Positions 1-9,074 are shown, numbered from the stretch's first letter. The stretch: 59,496 bases of DNA from Allopseudospirillum japonicum (GCF_900108915.1 NZ_FNYH01000011.1:1-59496), one strand, 5' to 3'. Numbers and translations are program-made. Notes: generated from the letters alone by a model not told the origin.

Positions 1-467
1 GCCGAGTCTTTGGAAACGGTCACTGTGCTGGGTGCGCTGGGCAGTTCACGACTCCAGCGAATATCCAATGGGGTTTTGCTTTTGGCCAGATACAGTTTGC
101 CGTCCCGGTATTTAAAGGCCGAGCGGGTGAACTCCGCCGACTGGCGGTGCCGCTTACTCTTGAAGGTTGGGTACTTGGCACGGCCCTCAAAGAAGTTTTT
201 GAAGGCGGCTTGCTGGTGGCGAAGGCATTGCTGCAAGGGGACACACGACACCTCAGACAGAAACGCCAACTTGGGATCTTTTTTGATTTCGGTCAGTCGG
301 GCGTTGGCAGCGACATAGCCGATCTTTTCCTGGCGCTGATAAAAGGCATCCGTACGCCAGCGCAGTATCGCATTATAGACAAAACGCACACAGCCGAAGG
401 TCTGGGCCAGCAGCTCAGTTTGTTCGGGCGTCGGGTAAAACCGATATTTATAGGCGCGTTTCATCAT
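1..467 (-). mobile_element. tnpB: TnpB/OrfB transposase-associated nuclease of IS200/IS605 type, 5' part only
   Basis: Reading leftwards, an open frame of about 155 codons runs off the window edge, so only the N-terminal part is seen. It starts MKRAYKYRFYPTPEQ, continues through FGCVRFVYN and AFKNFFEGRAKYPTFKSKR, and reaches RDGKLYLAKSK. These are hallmark N-terminal blocks of TnpB proteins, the RNA-guided nucleases carried by IS200/IS605 elements. The RuvC catalytic residues and the zinc finger would lie beyond the edge, so intactness cannot be judged. Two ATGs stand in tandem at 465-467 and 462-464 and either could be the start. The stretch is visibly GC-richer than the neighbouring mtnC. 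No tnpA is visible on the upstream side. Confidence 0.85.
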
Positions 468-533
468 GCGTCACATTTTAGTATGATTTTTGTGAAGATA
501 GCAACCCACTTAAAACGGAGGAGCGGGAGCAGG

Positions 534-579
534 GGCGGCTGACGCCGCCGCTATCCCTCCCCGCCCTAACAGGACGGGG
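534..579. repeat. Two GC-rich hairpins on the upstream side of tnpB
   Basis: Two perfect or near-perfect inverted repeats lie between mtnC and tnpB. At 534-549 GGCGGC and GCCGCC flank TGAC. At 559-579 CCCCGCCC and GGACGGGG flank TAACA, with one G-T pair. The second resembles the hairpin usually found at the right end of IS605-type elements, downstream of tnpB, where the guide RNA is encoded. Here it lies upstream of tnpB. It may be a left-end hairpin or the leftover end of another copy. Confidence 0.55.
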
Positions 580-606
580 TTTCCCGCGCAAAATTGATGA
601 AAAATA

Positions 607-1290
607 TCAAAAATCCTGAAGCTGGATATGTGCAAAGCTTGCAACCTGAGGATGCGTACCTGTGCGCATCTCAGGCTCGCGTACCAATTGACAAGTTTTC
701 CAGCCAGCCGCTTGGGCTGCATCTAATTCTTCCACGACATCAGATAAAAATAACAAGTCTTGTGCAGGCAAGCCGATACTTTGCGCAATCTTTTGATAGC
801 TTTGCACTTCCCTTTTATTGCCTGAGGTGGTGTCAAAATAACCACGAAATAATGGCGTTAAATCCCCTGCTTCACTATATGCAAATAAGAGTTTTTGTGC
901 ATGAATAGAGCCTGAAGAATACACATATAAAGCTAAACCTTGTTGCTGCCAAGCTTCTAATTGGGTGACCACATCCGCATACACATGGCCTTTAAAATCA
1001 CCGTTTTGATAACCCTGCTCCCACAAAATCCCTTGTAAGGCTTTTAAAGGGGTTGCTTTGCGATCTTCTGCAATCCAAGTCAGCAAAATCTCAATGACTT
1101 GCGCTAGATCAGCTTGAGGGCAATCAGCCAGCATACGCACTGTATCTAACTGTTCACTGACTTGCTTTTGATGCGCGTTTTGGCGTACAAAATCCGCCAT
1201 ATGTTGGCTGGCATAAGGAAATAAGACTTGGTGGACAAAATGGATAGAACCTGTTGTCCCTTCGATATCTGTCACTATGGCTTGAATCAT
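607..1290 (-). CDS. mtnC: Acireductone-forming enolase-phosphatase MtnC
   Basis: 227-residue HAD-family enzyme of the methionine salvage pathway. It enolises and dephosphorylates 2,3-diketo-5-methylthiopentyl-1-phosphate to the acireductone. The N-terminus [16 protein letters not shown] carries the HAD nucleophile and acid/base (DIEGTT). VYSSGSI is motif II and [13 protein letters not shown] is the acidic motif of this family. Length is normal. The start at 1288-1290 is chosen because everything upstream in frame is unlike the family. No mtnB or mtnD lies on the upstream side. The gene ends only 140 bases from the tnpB start, so the IS sits just behind its 3' end, where partner genes might have been. 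Confidence 0.93.
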   Translation of the reverse strand: MIQAIVTDIEGTTGSIHFVHQVLFPYASQHMADFVRQNAHQKQVSEQLDTVRMLADCPQADLAQVIEILLTWIAEDRKATPLKALQGILWEQGYQNGDFKGHVYADVVTQLEAWQQQGLALYVYSSGSIHAQKLLFAYSEAGDLTPLFRGYFDTTSGNKREVQSYQKIAQSIGLPAQDLLFLSDVVEELDAAQAAGWKTCQLVREPEMRTGTHPQVASFAHIQLQDF

Positions 1291-1376
1291 TATCTGTTCT
1301 CTCAAATGTCTAGGACTGACCAGTATACGCAACTTCAATAGATCACTGCATCTCTATGCGACTAGGAGCCTTTTAT

Positions 1377-1556
1377 ATGTCCTCTACTGCGCAAGAAATC
1401 TCCCCCCACCCTTCCCAAGAGATAAGCCCAGAATTACGTGAACGCTTGACTCGCTTAGAGATTAAGCTGGATCTGTACAATGAGCGCTTGCACGAGCTGA
1501 TGCGCCGTATTGAGCAACTCGAAAATGCAAGCTCACGTCGCTTCTTGCGCCGCTAG
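1377..1556 (+). CDS. Small charged coiled-coil protein, unknown
   Basis: 59 residues, starting at the ATG that follows TAGGAG with an 8-base gap. After a Ser/Pro-rich start there is one predicted helix of heptad type (ELRERLTRLEIKLDLYNERL and on to MRRIEQLENA), ending in a basic tail FLRR. No signal peptide or membrane segment is visible. It superficially resembles SlyX, but a proper slyX is present at 52897-53154. I do not recognise a function. Divergent from mtnC with an 86-base gap, so the two promoters share this space. Confidence 0.7.
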   Translation: MSSTAQEISPHPSQEISPELRERLTRLEIKLDLYNERLHELMRRIEQLENASSRRFLRR

Positions 1557-1772
1557 CGGCAAATTGATATACGGATATAATTATTTTTATTAAAAATCAA
1601 GATATTAAAAATTTCATGTAAAATGTACATTTAGTTACCTTTCTGAATGTCATTAGGCTACCCAAGTACTAGCAAAATCTTTTATAGTGATACTCAAAAG
1701 TCACCTTTGGTCGTGTATGTAACTTTAGGCAAATTTTATGCGAGCAAATCGCAGGGTTAGGACGCAGGTATC

Positions 1773-2540
1773 ATGGGAGCAGGATCCTTAGACGCATTGC
1801 TATCAAAAGACACGGCTTTAATTGTCGATAGCTCAGGCACAGCACGTAAAACGCTCGTGACTATTTTACGTGATTATCTTAATTGCCAAAATATTCTAGA
1901 GGCTTCTGATGGCCAAGCCGCTTTGGCCATGTTTAGTAAGCACTCACGTATTGACTGGGTATTTTCTGATTGGGAATTACCTGGCTTAAGCGGTGATCAA
2001 TTATTGGCGGAAGTACGTAAAAATCCAGAAAGCGCCAATGTCCCTTTTATTATGGTCACCAGTCGTAGCGATAGGGACTCTTTGGCAACAGCGGTACAAT
2101 TAGGCGTGACTTCCTATGTCATTAAACCTTTCACTGCCAATACCCTAGTTGAGAAAATACGCATGGCTATGCATCGCATGGAGCGTCGCAATGCCGAACG
2201 TATTAAAGTCACTCAAGGAACCCAAACCAAGCTGAAATTTAAAGATTTCGAAACAACCTCAAGCACACTTTTGGATATTTCTCTTTCTGGTGCTTTGGCG
2301 CTCGCTTCGCTTAAAGACTTGCAAGGTTTGAGTATTTTTACCTTGGGCGAGATTGAAATCCACTTACCAAAAGGGGTCTTGTCTTTACCTGTCCAAGTGA
2401 TTCGTATGGAAGCAGATCCTTTGCATCCAGGACGGACTGATCAAATTCGCGTTGCGGTACGCTTCCAGCCGATGGAGCGTGAAACTCGCAGCGGCTTGGT
2501 CAAAATGATTGAAGGCTTGCGACGCTCACAGCCTAGTTAA
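1773..2540 (+). CDS. Response regulator with receiver and PilZ-type domains
   Basis: 255 residues. The receiver spans about residues 13-135, with phospho-acceptor Asp66 (VFSDWELPG), Lys118 (VIKPF) and a single N-terminal acidic residue, Asp19, where two are usual. Residues about 138-250 look like a PilZ domain: RRNAER gives the RxxxR cyclic-di-GMP motif and DISLSGA the DxSxxG motif. The protein therefore probably couples a phosphorylation signal to c-di-GMP. No histidine kinase is adjacent. The upstream gap 1557-1772 is AT-rich and contains the 12-base palindrome AAATGTACATTT at 1621-1632. The RBS is weak. Confidence 0.85.
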   Translation: MGAGSLDALLSKDTALIVDSSGTARKTLVTILRDYLNCQNILEASDGQAALAMFSKHSRIDWVFSDWELPGLSGDQLLAEVRKNPESANVPFIMVTSRSDRDSLATAVQLGVTSYVIKPFTANTLVEKIRMAMHRMERRNAERIKVTQGTQTKLKFKDFETTSSTLLDISLSGALALASLKDLQGLSIFTLGEIEIHLPKGVLSLPVQVIRMEADPLHPGRTDQIRVAVRFQPMERETRSGLVKMIEGLRRSQPS

Positions 2541-2543
2541 CGC

Positions 2544-3365
2544 TTAAGCACAAGCGGTTTGCTGCTGAAATTGCGTCATGGTATCAAGTTGCGCTTTAAT
2601 CAAATGTGCCGCTTGCTGCCAGTTTGGTTCCAGCATGACCCCGTGTCCCATTTCTTCCAACCACAAAGGCGCCAAGGCATAACTCCAGCCGGTCATAGAC
2701 ACCATCGTCGTGGGGACCAAACGATCATGGCGCGCACCTATTACGGCAAGGGGTGTACGCTGTACTTGATAGATATTAGGCAAAGCTCCCCAGCTTAAAT
2801 CCCACAAAAGTTGACGTGATTCCGCCCCCATCTGTGCTAGCCAACGATCTAAATCTTCCTCTGGCATAGGATGGTGAAAGAGAATTTCTTGCAACTGACG
2901 CCGACTGGCCAGGTTAGGATTTAAGTAAGTTTGGCCCATTTCTAAAGTCAGCCGTGGATGCTGCAATAAAGATTGCCAAGACAAGGGGACCAAGCCTTGC
3001 GGCGGCATACTGCATAAAAGCACCGCCCCTGCGCCCTGATTTTTAGAAAGATAGCGTTGCACCACCATCCCTCCCATAGAATGGCCAACAATCAGGGGTT
3101 TACGTCGATAGGCAAGCTCCATTTTAGCGGCTACCTGGGTCAAATCTGCAACATAGTCATCCAACCCCCAATGGTGCAAATCTTGATGGCCTTCACTGCC
3201 ACCATGACCGCGCAAACTCAATGCCCAAGCATGGTAACCTTGTTCGGCAAACCAAGGAAGAAAGTGCTCTTGCCAGATCCAAGCGCCGGTAAAGATGCCA
3301 TGTACAAAAAGCACGGGCTGTGCCTGCGCTTGTTCAGAGGGGGATTTAATCACTTCAATCTGCAT
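2544..3365 (-). CDS. Alpha/beta hydrolase of unknown substrate
   Basis: 273-residue cytosolic alpha/beta-hydrolase fold. LFVHGIFTGAW is the oxyanion loop, GHSMGG the nucleophile elbow, RHDRLVP holds the likely acidic residue and EMGHGVMLE the histidine, so the triad is complete. A cap region of Met/Leu-rich helices lies between. There is no signal peptide. Substrates of such enzymes cannot be read from sequence; a lysophospholipase- or ester-hydrolase-like role is possible. It converges on the REC-PilZ gene with a 3-base gap and is divergent from trmO. Confidence 0.85.
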   Translation of the reverse strand: MQIEVIKSPSEQAQAQPVLFVHGIFTGAWIWQEHFLPWFAEQGYHAWALSLRGHGGSEGHQDLHHWGLDDYVADLTQVAAKMELAYRRKPLIVGHSMGGMVVQRYLSKNQGAGAVLLCSMPPQGLVPLSWQSLLQHPRLTLEMGQTYLNPNLASRRQLQEILFHHPMPEEDLDRWLAQMGAESRQLLWDLSWGALPNIYQVQRTPLAVIGARHDRLVPTTMVSMTGWSYALAPLWLEEMGHGVMLEPNWQQAAHLIKAQLDTMTQFQQQTACA

Positions 3366-3487
3366 ACTTATTGGCTCCTGTTTGCCAGCTTAGGCTTTGG
3401 CAATATTCGATCTTCTGCGGTTGATACTTGAGTTTAGTGCCTTTTTTTGACATTTTGATGCCAGTTCCCCCGTATAAGAGTTCGCTT

Positions 3488-4237
3488 ATGTCTTCTAGCA
3501 CACTGCCCAACAGCTACACCTTTCAACCCATAGGGATCATAGAATCCCCTTACCAAGAAAAATTTGGCGTTCCCCGACAAGCCAATCTCGTCGCTGCTAA
3601 AAGCCGCATCCGTTTATTAGCGCCTTATAATACCCCTGATGCACTGCAAGGCTTAACCGAGTTCTCACATCTTTGGTTACACTTTGTATTTCACTTATGT
3701 CTACGTCAGACATGGAAACCCAAGGTGCGCCCACCACGTTTAGGTGGCAATCAAAGCTTAGGCGTCTTTGCAACACGCTCAAGTTTTCGCCCCAATCCGA
3801 TTGGTTTATCTCTGGTACGCTTAGAAAGTATCCATACTGATCAACAAGATATTTATATTGAGATTCGTGGTGCAGATTTAGTTGCAGGCACGCCGATTTT
3901 AGATATCAAACCTTATTTGCCTTATGCCGACATCCAACCCCAAGCCCATGCGGCAACTTGGGCACAAGAGGCACCCGATCCTTTAAACGTTCACTGGACA
4001 CCCGAAGCCTTAGCAAATCTCCAAGTGGTTGAGGAGATGCAAAATCTTTATGAATTGATCACCCAAGTATTAGCACAGGATCCACGCCCCGCCTATCACC
4101 ATAAGACTGATCCACACCGAGTATATGGGGTGAAACTTTCAGGGTATAATGTGAATTTCTGTTATCGCAACTCTGAACAAGCGCCCTTTGGCGCACCTAG
4201 GCCTTGTATTTGGGTACTGGCCATTAAGCCGCTTTAG
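3488..4237 (+). CDS. trmO: tRNA (adenine(37)-N6)-methyltransferase TrmO
   Basis: 249 residues. The core FQPIGIIESPYQEKFGVPRQ, the segment EFSHLWLHFVFH and the run FATRSSFRPNPIGLSLVRL identify the SAM-dependent TrmO/TsaA family, which methylates N6-threonylcarbamoyladenosine at position 37 of certain tRNAs. DIKPYLPYAD is a further conserved block. The C-terminal half resembles the extension of E. coli TrmO. The start at 3488 is preferred because the family motif begins a dozen residues in; upstream TTG and ATG codons would add an unrelated leader. It is followed after a few dozen bases by the ABC ATPase on the same strand, a likely operon. Confidence 0.92.
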   Translation: MSSSTLPNSYTFQPIGIIESPYQEKFGVPRQANLVAAKSRIRLLAPYNTPDALQGLTEFSHLWLHFVFHLCLRQTWKPKVRPPRLGGNQSLGVFATRSSFRPNPIGLSLVRLESIHTDQQDIYIEIRGADLVAGTPILDIKPYLPYADIQPQAHAATWAQEAPDPLNVHWTPEALANLQVVEEMQNLYELITQVLAQDPRPAYHHKTDPHRVYGVKLSGYNVNFCYRNSEQAPFGAPRPCIWVLAIKPL

Positions 4238-4272
4238 TTTTGCATGCTCGCCGCAAAAGGATGGACCAACGT

Positions 4273-5073
4273 ATGCTCGATGCCCACCAGTTGACCCTAT
4301 ATCAAGGGCCAAGCCGTGCCTTACATTTACCAGCATTTCATTTAGCACGTGGCGAGCTAGTTGCCGTTTTAGGAAGTAGTGCCAGCGGCAAAACCTGTCT
4401 GTTACGCACACTGGCCGGTGAGCCAACAGGGTATCAGGGACGGTTGCAACTACATGACAAAGCCTTGCATACCTGGTCTTACCGTGAGCTCAGCAAGTAT
4501 CGAGCTTATTTGGCGCATAGCTCACCTATGGTCTTTGATGATAAAGTCCATGAGGTAATCCAAATTGGTTTAGATGCTTTGCAAGATGTTTATCCCCATG
4601 CAGAACAAGAGGAAGTCAAACATCAGGTGGTAAAAGCTTTAGATTTAGGGGCTTATTTGTATCGAGAATATGCCAACCTCGCCGCAAGCGAGCGCCGTCG
4701 GGTGCAAATTGCCCGTGTTTTCGCGCAAGTTTGGCCCAGATCCTGTGGAGACAACACTTATGACAAGCTGCCAAGCCGTCTGCTGATTTTAGATCAAGCA
4801 TTTTTACCTTTAGACCCACCACAAAGAGCGCATTTATGGCCTGTACTGACTTGGTTAGCCAGTACAGGGGTGGCTATCGTGCTCACCAGTTATGATTTAA
4901 ACGCCATCAGCCAGTATTGCTCTCGGGTGATTTTAATCTCACACCATAAAGTCTTTGCCGATGGCACACCGCAAGACGTCTTGACCTCTACCAATTTACA
5001 GCACGCCTTAGGCTGGTCAGTGCAAAAGGTACAAGTGCAAGAACGTAGCCTATTTATTCCGCATCACTTTTAA
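4273..5073 (+). CDS. HmuV-like ABC ATPase with degenerate catalytic motifs
   Basis: 266 residues, numbered from the ATG at 4273 (AAAAGGA 10 bases upstream; an ATG at 4261 is possible). The fold resembles the heme-importer ATPase HmuV, including the insertion between the signature and Walker B. Walker A is intact (GSSASGKT, 34-41). The other switches are not: the Q-loop Gln is replaced by His82, the signature reads LAASE (136-140), the Walker B Glu is Gln175 (LLILDQ) and the H-loop His is Tyr207 (LTSYDLN). The D-loop Asp181 remains. ATP may bind, but normal hydrolysis is doubtful. No permease or binding protein lies nearby; the partner gene is trmO. It could be a regulatory or vestigial subunit. 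Confidence 0.82.
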   Translation: MLDAHQLTLYQGPSRALHLPAFHLARGELVAVLGSSASGKTCLLRTLAGEPTGYQGRLQLHDKALHTWSYRELSKYRAYLAHSSPMVFDDKVHEVIQIGLDALQDVYPHAEQEEVKHQVVKALDLGAYLYREYANLAASERRRVQIARVFAQVWPRSCGDNTYDKLPSRLLILDQAFLPLDPPQRAHLWPVLTWLASTGVAIVLTSYDLNAISQYCSRVILISHHKVFADGTPQDVLTSTNLQHALGWSVQKVQVQERSLFIPHHF

Positions 5074-5084
5074 GTCTTGCAACA

Positions 5085-5102
5085 GTGGGTAGCAAGACCC
5101 AC
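5085..5102. terminator. Short hairpin between the ABC gene and lon
   Basis: GTGGGT and ACCCAC flank AGCAAG between two convergent genes. There is no clear T-run on either side, so termination is only inferred from position. Confidence 0.35.
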
Positions 5103-5110
5103 CAAGCGTG

Positions 5111-7594
5111 TTAATTTTCTGGTAGGGTTTGTGGCTCTTTGGCTGTCTCCGTAAATAGCACCTTGGCTACATCACGGAAATGCTGCGCAAAATGTACTTG
5201 CATACCTAAGCGTAAATAATCTGGTAATTCTTCATAATCACCACGATTCGCTTCAGGTAAAATCAACTCAGTAATCTTGGCACGTCGTGCGGCAATGATC
5301 TTTTCACGAATCCCACCAACAGGTAAGACTTGTCCGCTTAAACTTAACTCACCTGTCATTGCTAAAGGGCGTAATTTCTGGCGACGTGCTAAAGATAAAA
5401 GTGCGCTAGCCATAGTAATACCAGCAGAAGGCCCATCTTTTGGCGTCGCCCCTTCCGGCACGTGTAAGTGAATAAATGCCTTGTCATAAAATTTAGGCGG
5501 TGCGCCATAAGTCCCTAGGTGACTACGGATATAACTGTAAGCGATTTCCGCAGATTCGCGCATCACCTCGCCTAATTTACCTGTGAGTTTTAACCCACTT
5601 TGTTGTTGATGAATCCGGCTTGCTTCGATCGCTAAAGTGGCACCACCGAGAGACGTCCAAGCCAAACCTGTTACAACCCCAATCCCCTGCATTTTTTGTT
5701 CTTTACGGAATACGGGTGTGCCTAAGTAGGCTTTTAAATGTCTTTGGGTAATTTTGATTTTTTCGCAATCTTCATCCTGCAAGAGCTTAACCGCAGCTTT
5801 ACGCATAATACGATGCAACAACTTTTCTAATTGACGCACCCCAGCTTCACGTGCATAGCCTTCAATCATGGCTTTTAAAGCCACGTCACTAATATCAATT
5901 TGTTTCTTTTTCAAACCGGCACGCTTGAGTAGACGCGGCCATAAATGATGTTTTGCAATGGCAAATTTTTCTTCCGCAATATAACCAGATAAACGGATAT
6001 TTTCCATACGATCTAGCAAAGGGCTAGGAATCGTATCCAGCTGATTTGCTGTACAAACAAACAAAACTTTCGATAAATCTAAACGTACATCTAAATAATG
6101 ATCAAGAAAATCGATATTTTGTTCTGGATCTAACACCTCTAATAATGCGGAGGCTGGATCCCCTTGATAGCTAGCGCCCAGTTTGTCAATTTCATCTAGC
6201 ATAATGACAGGGTTTTCTACCTCAACTTCTTTTAACGCTTGTGCTAACTTTCCTGGCATAGCCCCAATATAGGTACGCCTATGACCTTTAATTTCTGCTT
6301 CATCACGCATCCCACCGACAGAAAAACGGTAAAATTTGCGTCCCAAGGCTTGTGCAATCGAGCGCCCTATTGAAGTTTTACCTACACCTGGTGGCCCCAC
6401 TAATAGCAAAATAGAACCGCCAACATCACCTTTAAAATTCCCTTCGGCTAGAAACTCAATAATTCTTTCTTTGACATCCTTTAAACCATCATGGTCTTGA
6501 TCTAATACAGTGCGTGCGTGACTTAAGGATAAATTATCTTGCGATCTTACTCCCCAAGGTATGGAGGTCATCCAATCCAGATAATTACGTGTAACCCCAT
6601 ATTCTGGTGAGCCTGTTTCTAACAAAGACAGCTTATGTAGCTCTTCTTCAATTCGTTTTTGTGCATGTTTTGGGACTTGCTTTCCTTGTAAACGCTCCCG
6701 AAATTCATCAACATCTGCACTTTTATCATCTTTAGAAATACCGAGTTCACGCTGTAAAACTTTGAGTTGCTCTTTCAGAAAAAAGGAGCGTTGGCGCTCT
6801 TGGATTTTCTGATTAACTTCCTCACTAATTTCACTTTGTAATTTGGCAACTTCCAGTTCTGTACGCAATAAAGGTAGAACCACTTGCATCCGTTCCAGTA
6901 CAGGTAGCGTTTCTAATACTTGCTGTAATTCATGGCCTTTTGCAGAGGTAATTGCGGCAGCAAAGTCACTTAAAGGACCAGGTTCATTGGGACTAAAACG
7001 ATGCAAATAATGCTTGAGTTCTTCGCCATAGAGAGGATTGATAGGCAGTAATTCTTTAATCCCATTAATAATAGATAAGGCCCATGCACGACTTTCTTCA
7101 TTGTCTTCTAAAGGCTCACGCGGATAAGTGACTTCAACCAAATAGGGCGGGGTTTTTGATAACCAGCGCTCAATGCGAAAACGCCGCAACCCTTGAGCAA
7201 CAAATTGAATCCGTGAACCCTCACTCTGTGCGCGATGAATTTTCACTGCACACCCTACACACGGCATGTGTTCCTGTGTCGCCTCTTCTTCGGTTTCTTG
7301 TTCCACAAAGACCACACCGAGGGCATGGTGTGCGGTTTCTGCCACCTTTTCCAACGTCTGTTCCCAGCGCTTGCGACTTACTAATAACGGCTGCACTTGT
7401 GCAGGGAAAAAAGGGCGATTATGCACAGGTAATAAATACAGGCGTTCAGGCAGAGAGTCTCGCGACAAAACCAGCGCACCACTAGATTGTTCATCAGATG
7501 ACGCTTGGCTAGCCTCCTCTGTGGTTTCTGAAGTGTCTGCATTGAGCTGCGCTTGGATCATAGCTTCTATTGGGTCTTGAGCATCGTCACTCAT
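5111..7594 (-). CDS. lon: ATP-dependent Lon protease
   Basis: 827 residues. After an acidic, Ser/Thr-rich leader of about 45 residues comes the N-terminal LON substrate domain (LYLLPVHNRPFFPAQ), a coiled-coil region, the AAA+ module with Walker A GPPGVGKT, and the protease domain with the Ser723 (PKDGPSAG)-Lys765 dyad. It degrades misfolded and regulatory proteins in the cytosol. The HNRPFFPAQ start and acidic leader resemble the second Lon of Pseudomonas (AsrA type) more than E. coli Lon, so a paralogue elsewhere is possible. It is not beside clpX or hupB, the usual neighbours of the main lon. Confidence 0.95.
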   Translation of the reverse strand: MSDDAQDPIEAMIQAQLNADTSETTEEASQASSDEQSSGALVLSRDSLPERLYLLPVHNRPFFPAQVQPLLVSRKRWEQTLEKVAETAHHALGVVFVEQETEEEATQEHMPCVGCAVKIHRAQSEGSRIQFVAQGLRRFRIERWLSKTPPYLVEVTYPREPLEDNEESRAWALSIINGIKELLPINPLYGEELKHYLHRFSPNEPGPLSDFAAAITSAKGHELQQVLETLPVLERMQVVLPLLRTELEVAKLQSEISEEVNQKIQERQRSFFLKEQLKVLQRELGISKDDKSADVDEFRERLQGKQVPKHAQKRIEEELHKLSLLETGSPEYGVTRNYLDWMTSIPWGVRSQDNLSLSHARTVLDQDHDGLKDVKERIIEFLAEGNFKGDVGGSILLLVGPPGVGKTSIGRSIAQALGRKFYRFSVGGMRDEAEIKGHRRTYIGAMPGKLAQALKEVEVENPVIMLDEIDKLGASYQGDPASALLEVLDPEQNIDFLDHYLDVRLDLSKVLFVCTANQLDTIPSPLLDRMENIRLSGYIAEEKFAIAKHHLWPRLLKRAGLKKKQIDISDVALKAMIEGYAREAGVRQLEKLLHRIMRKAAVKLLQDEDCEKIKITQRHLKAYLGTPVFRKEQKMQGIGVVTGLAWTSLGGATLAIEASRIHQQQSGLKLTGKLGEVMRESAEIAYSYIRSHLGTYGAPPKFYDKAFIHLHVPEGATPKDGPSAGITMASALLSLARRQKLRPLAMTGELSLSGQVLPVGGIREKIIAARRAKITELILPEANRGDYEELPDYLRLGMQVHFAQHFRDVAKVLFTETAKEPQTLPEN

Positions 7595-7798
7595 ACAATC
7601 CTTCCTTAAGTATTCTAGGTGACGACTTACAAACGAGCGTCACGCCGTCAATGAGAAAAAGTACAGAAAAAGCTTGTGCAAGTTATGGAGGTGATCCCAG
7701 GGCTTTTCAAGCAACACCCAGATAAAGAGCACATGCGTCTTGCATAACCTCGGTGTATCCTGTGTCTTGGTTTCACCTACTTCAAGGATGTTTTGATT

Positions 7799-8533
7799 AT
7801 GGCAACGACAACAGAGACACCTTCTAAAGCCAGCGCCTTCAGTATGATTGTTGCAGCAGCGTTATTAAGCGCTGCCTTAGTGTTTATTGGCGTCACACTG
7901 AAAGAGACCTTGCTAGGCTGGAAAGCGACAGAACGTTATGTCACCGTGAAAGGTTTAGCAGAACGCGAGGTGAAAGCGGACCTCGCCTTGTGGCCACTGC
8001 ATTTTAGTGTGAGTGCCAATAGCCTAGAAATCTTGCAACAAAAAGTTGAATACACGCATCAAGTGATTCGCCAGTTTTTGCTCGCTAAAGGGTTTCAGGC
8101 ACCTATGATTAGCCTGTCATCACCGCAAATTACCGACCAACATCTCAATAATTATGGTAATCGCTTACCAGAAGATAGATACCGCGCAGAAGCCACTGTA
8201 CTCGTGCGCACCCCAGATGTACCCAAAGTGAAACAAGTGATCTCGCAAACAGGGGAGTTGGTGAGCCAAGGGGTATTACTTGCACAAACCTACGAACATA
8301 GAACTGAGTTTTTGTTTACAGGCTTAAACGAGATCAAGCCAGAGATGATTGCCGCAGCCACAGCAGATGCGCGTGCAGCAGCGGATCAGTTTGCGCATGA
8401 TGCCCAAGCAGAGGTTGGTTCCATCCGTAATGCGCAACAAGGCTATTTTTCTATTGAGGATTTAGACGCTTATACCCCTGATGTGAAAAAAGTTCGTGTC
8501 GTCACCACCATTCAGTTCTACTTACAGGAATAA
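7799..8533 (+). CDS. SIMPL (DUF541) domain protein, membrane-anchored
   Basis: 244 residues. One N-terminal hydrophobic segment (about 13-34) acts as a signal anchor, followed by a periplasmic SIMPL/DUF541 domain: YVTVKGLAEREVKADLALWP, and the late VRVVTTIQFYL. Related YggE/BP26 proteins form ring-like periplasmic assemblies of unclear role, linked to oxidative stress. The start ATG at 7799 has CAAGGA 10 bases upstream; a TTG two codons earlier is less likely. Single gene, divergent from lon. Confidence 0.85.
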   Translation: MATTTETPSKASAFSMIVAAALLSAALVFIGVTLKETLLGWKATERYVTVKGLAEREVKADLALWPLHFSVSANSLEILQQKVEYTHQVIRQFLLAKGFQAPMISLSSPQITDQHLNNYGNRLPEDRYRAEATVLVRTPDVPKVKQVISQTGELVSQGVLLAQTYEHRTEFLFTGLNEIKPEMIAAATADARAAADQFAHDAQAEVGSIRNAQQGYFSIEDLDAYTPDVKKVRVVTTIQFYLQE

Positions 8534-8565
8534 GTGCCTGCTTTGAGGAGGCAAACGAGAGATCA

Positions 8566-8919
8566 CTAGACAGAAAAAGACGCACCACAACCACAAGTGG
8601 TGCTTGCGTTCGGGTTTTGTAGCTTGAAACGCGCACCACTTAAACCTTCTTCATAGTCTAAAGTAGAACCGACCAGATAGGGGTAACTTAGGGGGTCTAA
8701 CACCAAGTACACACCTTGATATTCAATCAGGGTGTCATCTTCATTAAGTTCCTCAACAAATTCAAAGCCATACTGAAACCCTGAACAGCCCCCCCCAGTG
8801 ACAAAAACTCTTAACTTGAGTTCTGGATTGGCTTCTTCTGCAACCAGCGCTTGCAGTTTTGCCACCGCCTCTGGCGTGCAATGAAGGAGGCTAGGGATAT
8901 ATTCACTCACCGCACTCAT
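8566..8919 (-). CDS. erpA: Iron-sulfur cluster insertion protein ErpA
   Basis: 117-residue A-type carrier that delivers Fe-S clusters to apoproteins. The three ligand cysteines are present: Cys45 in [11 protein letters not shown] and Cys109/Cys111 in [11 protein letters not shown]. Length and the C-terminal end match ErpA better than IscA or SufA. The order argC - coiled-coil membrane protein - bactofilin - erpA is the one known in Pseudomonas. erpA is separated from the bactofilin by about 200 bases that contain the bactofilin terminator. Confidence 0.95.
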   Translation of the reverse strand: MSAVSEYIPSLLHCTPEAVAKLQALVAEEANPELKLRVFVTGGGCSGFQYGFEFVEELNEDDTLIEYQGVYLVLDPLSYPYLVGSTLDYEEGLSGARFKLQNPNASTTCGCGASFSV

Positions 8920-9074
8920 GAAAAACCTACCTATATCAATAAAACTTGGGAAGATGCGTCCAAGTGTATCAAGATGCTTTAACCAAGTAAAAGACTCAAG
9001 TACCTAGAAAGCAAAAAGTGTTGCCGAACATGTGACAAGGCCAACTAACAGCTAAAAAAAGAAAAACCGAAAAA

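Noticed and set aside
1377-1556. Calling the 59-residue coiled coil SlyX
   Set aside because: It lacks the PPHY end, and a clear slyX exists at 52897-53154.
8534-8565. TGCCT/AGGCA hairpin after the SIMPL gene
   Set aside because: Only five pairs and no T-run; too weak to call.
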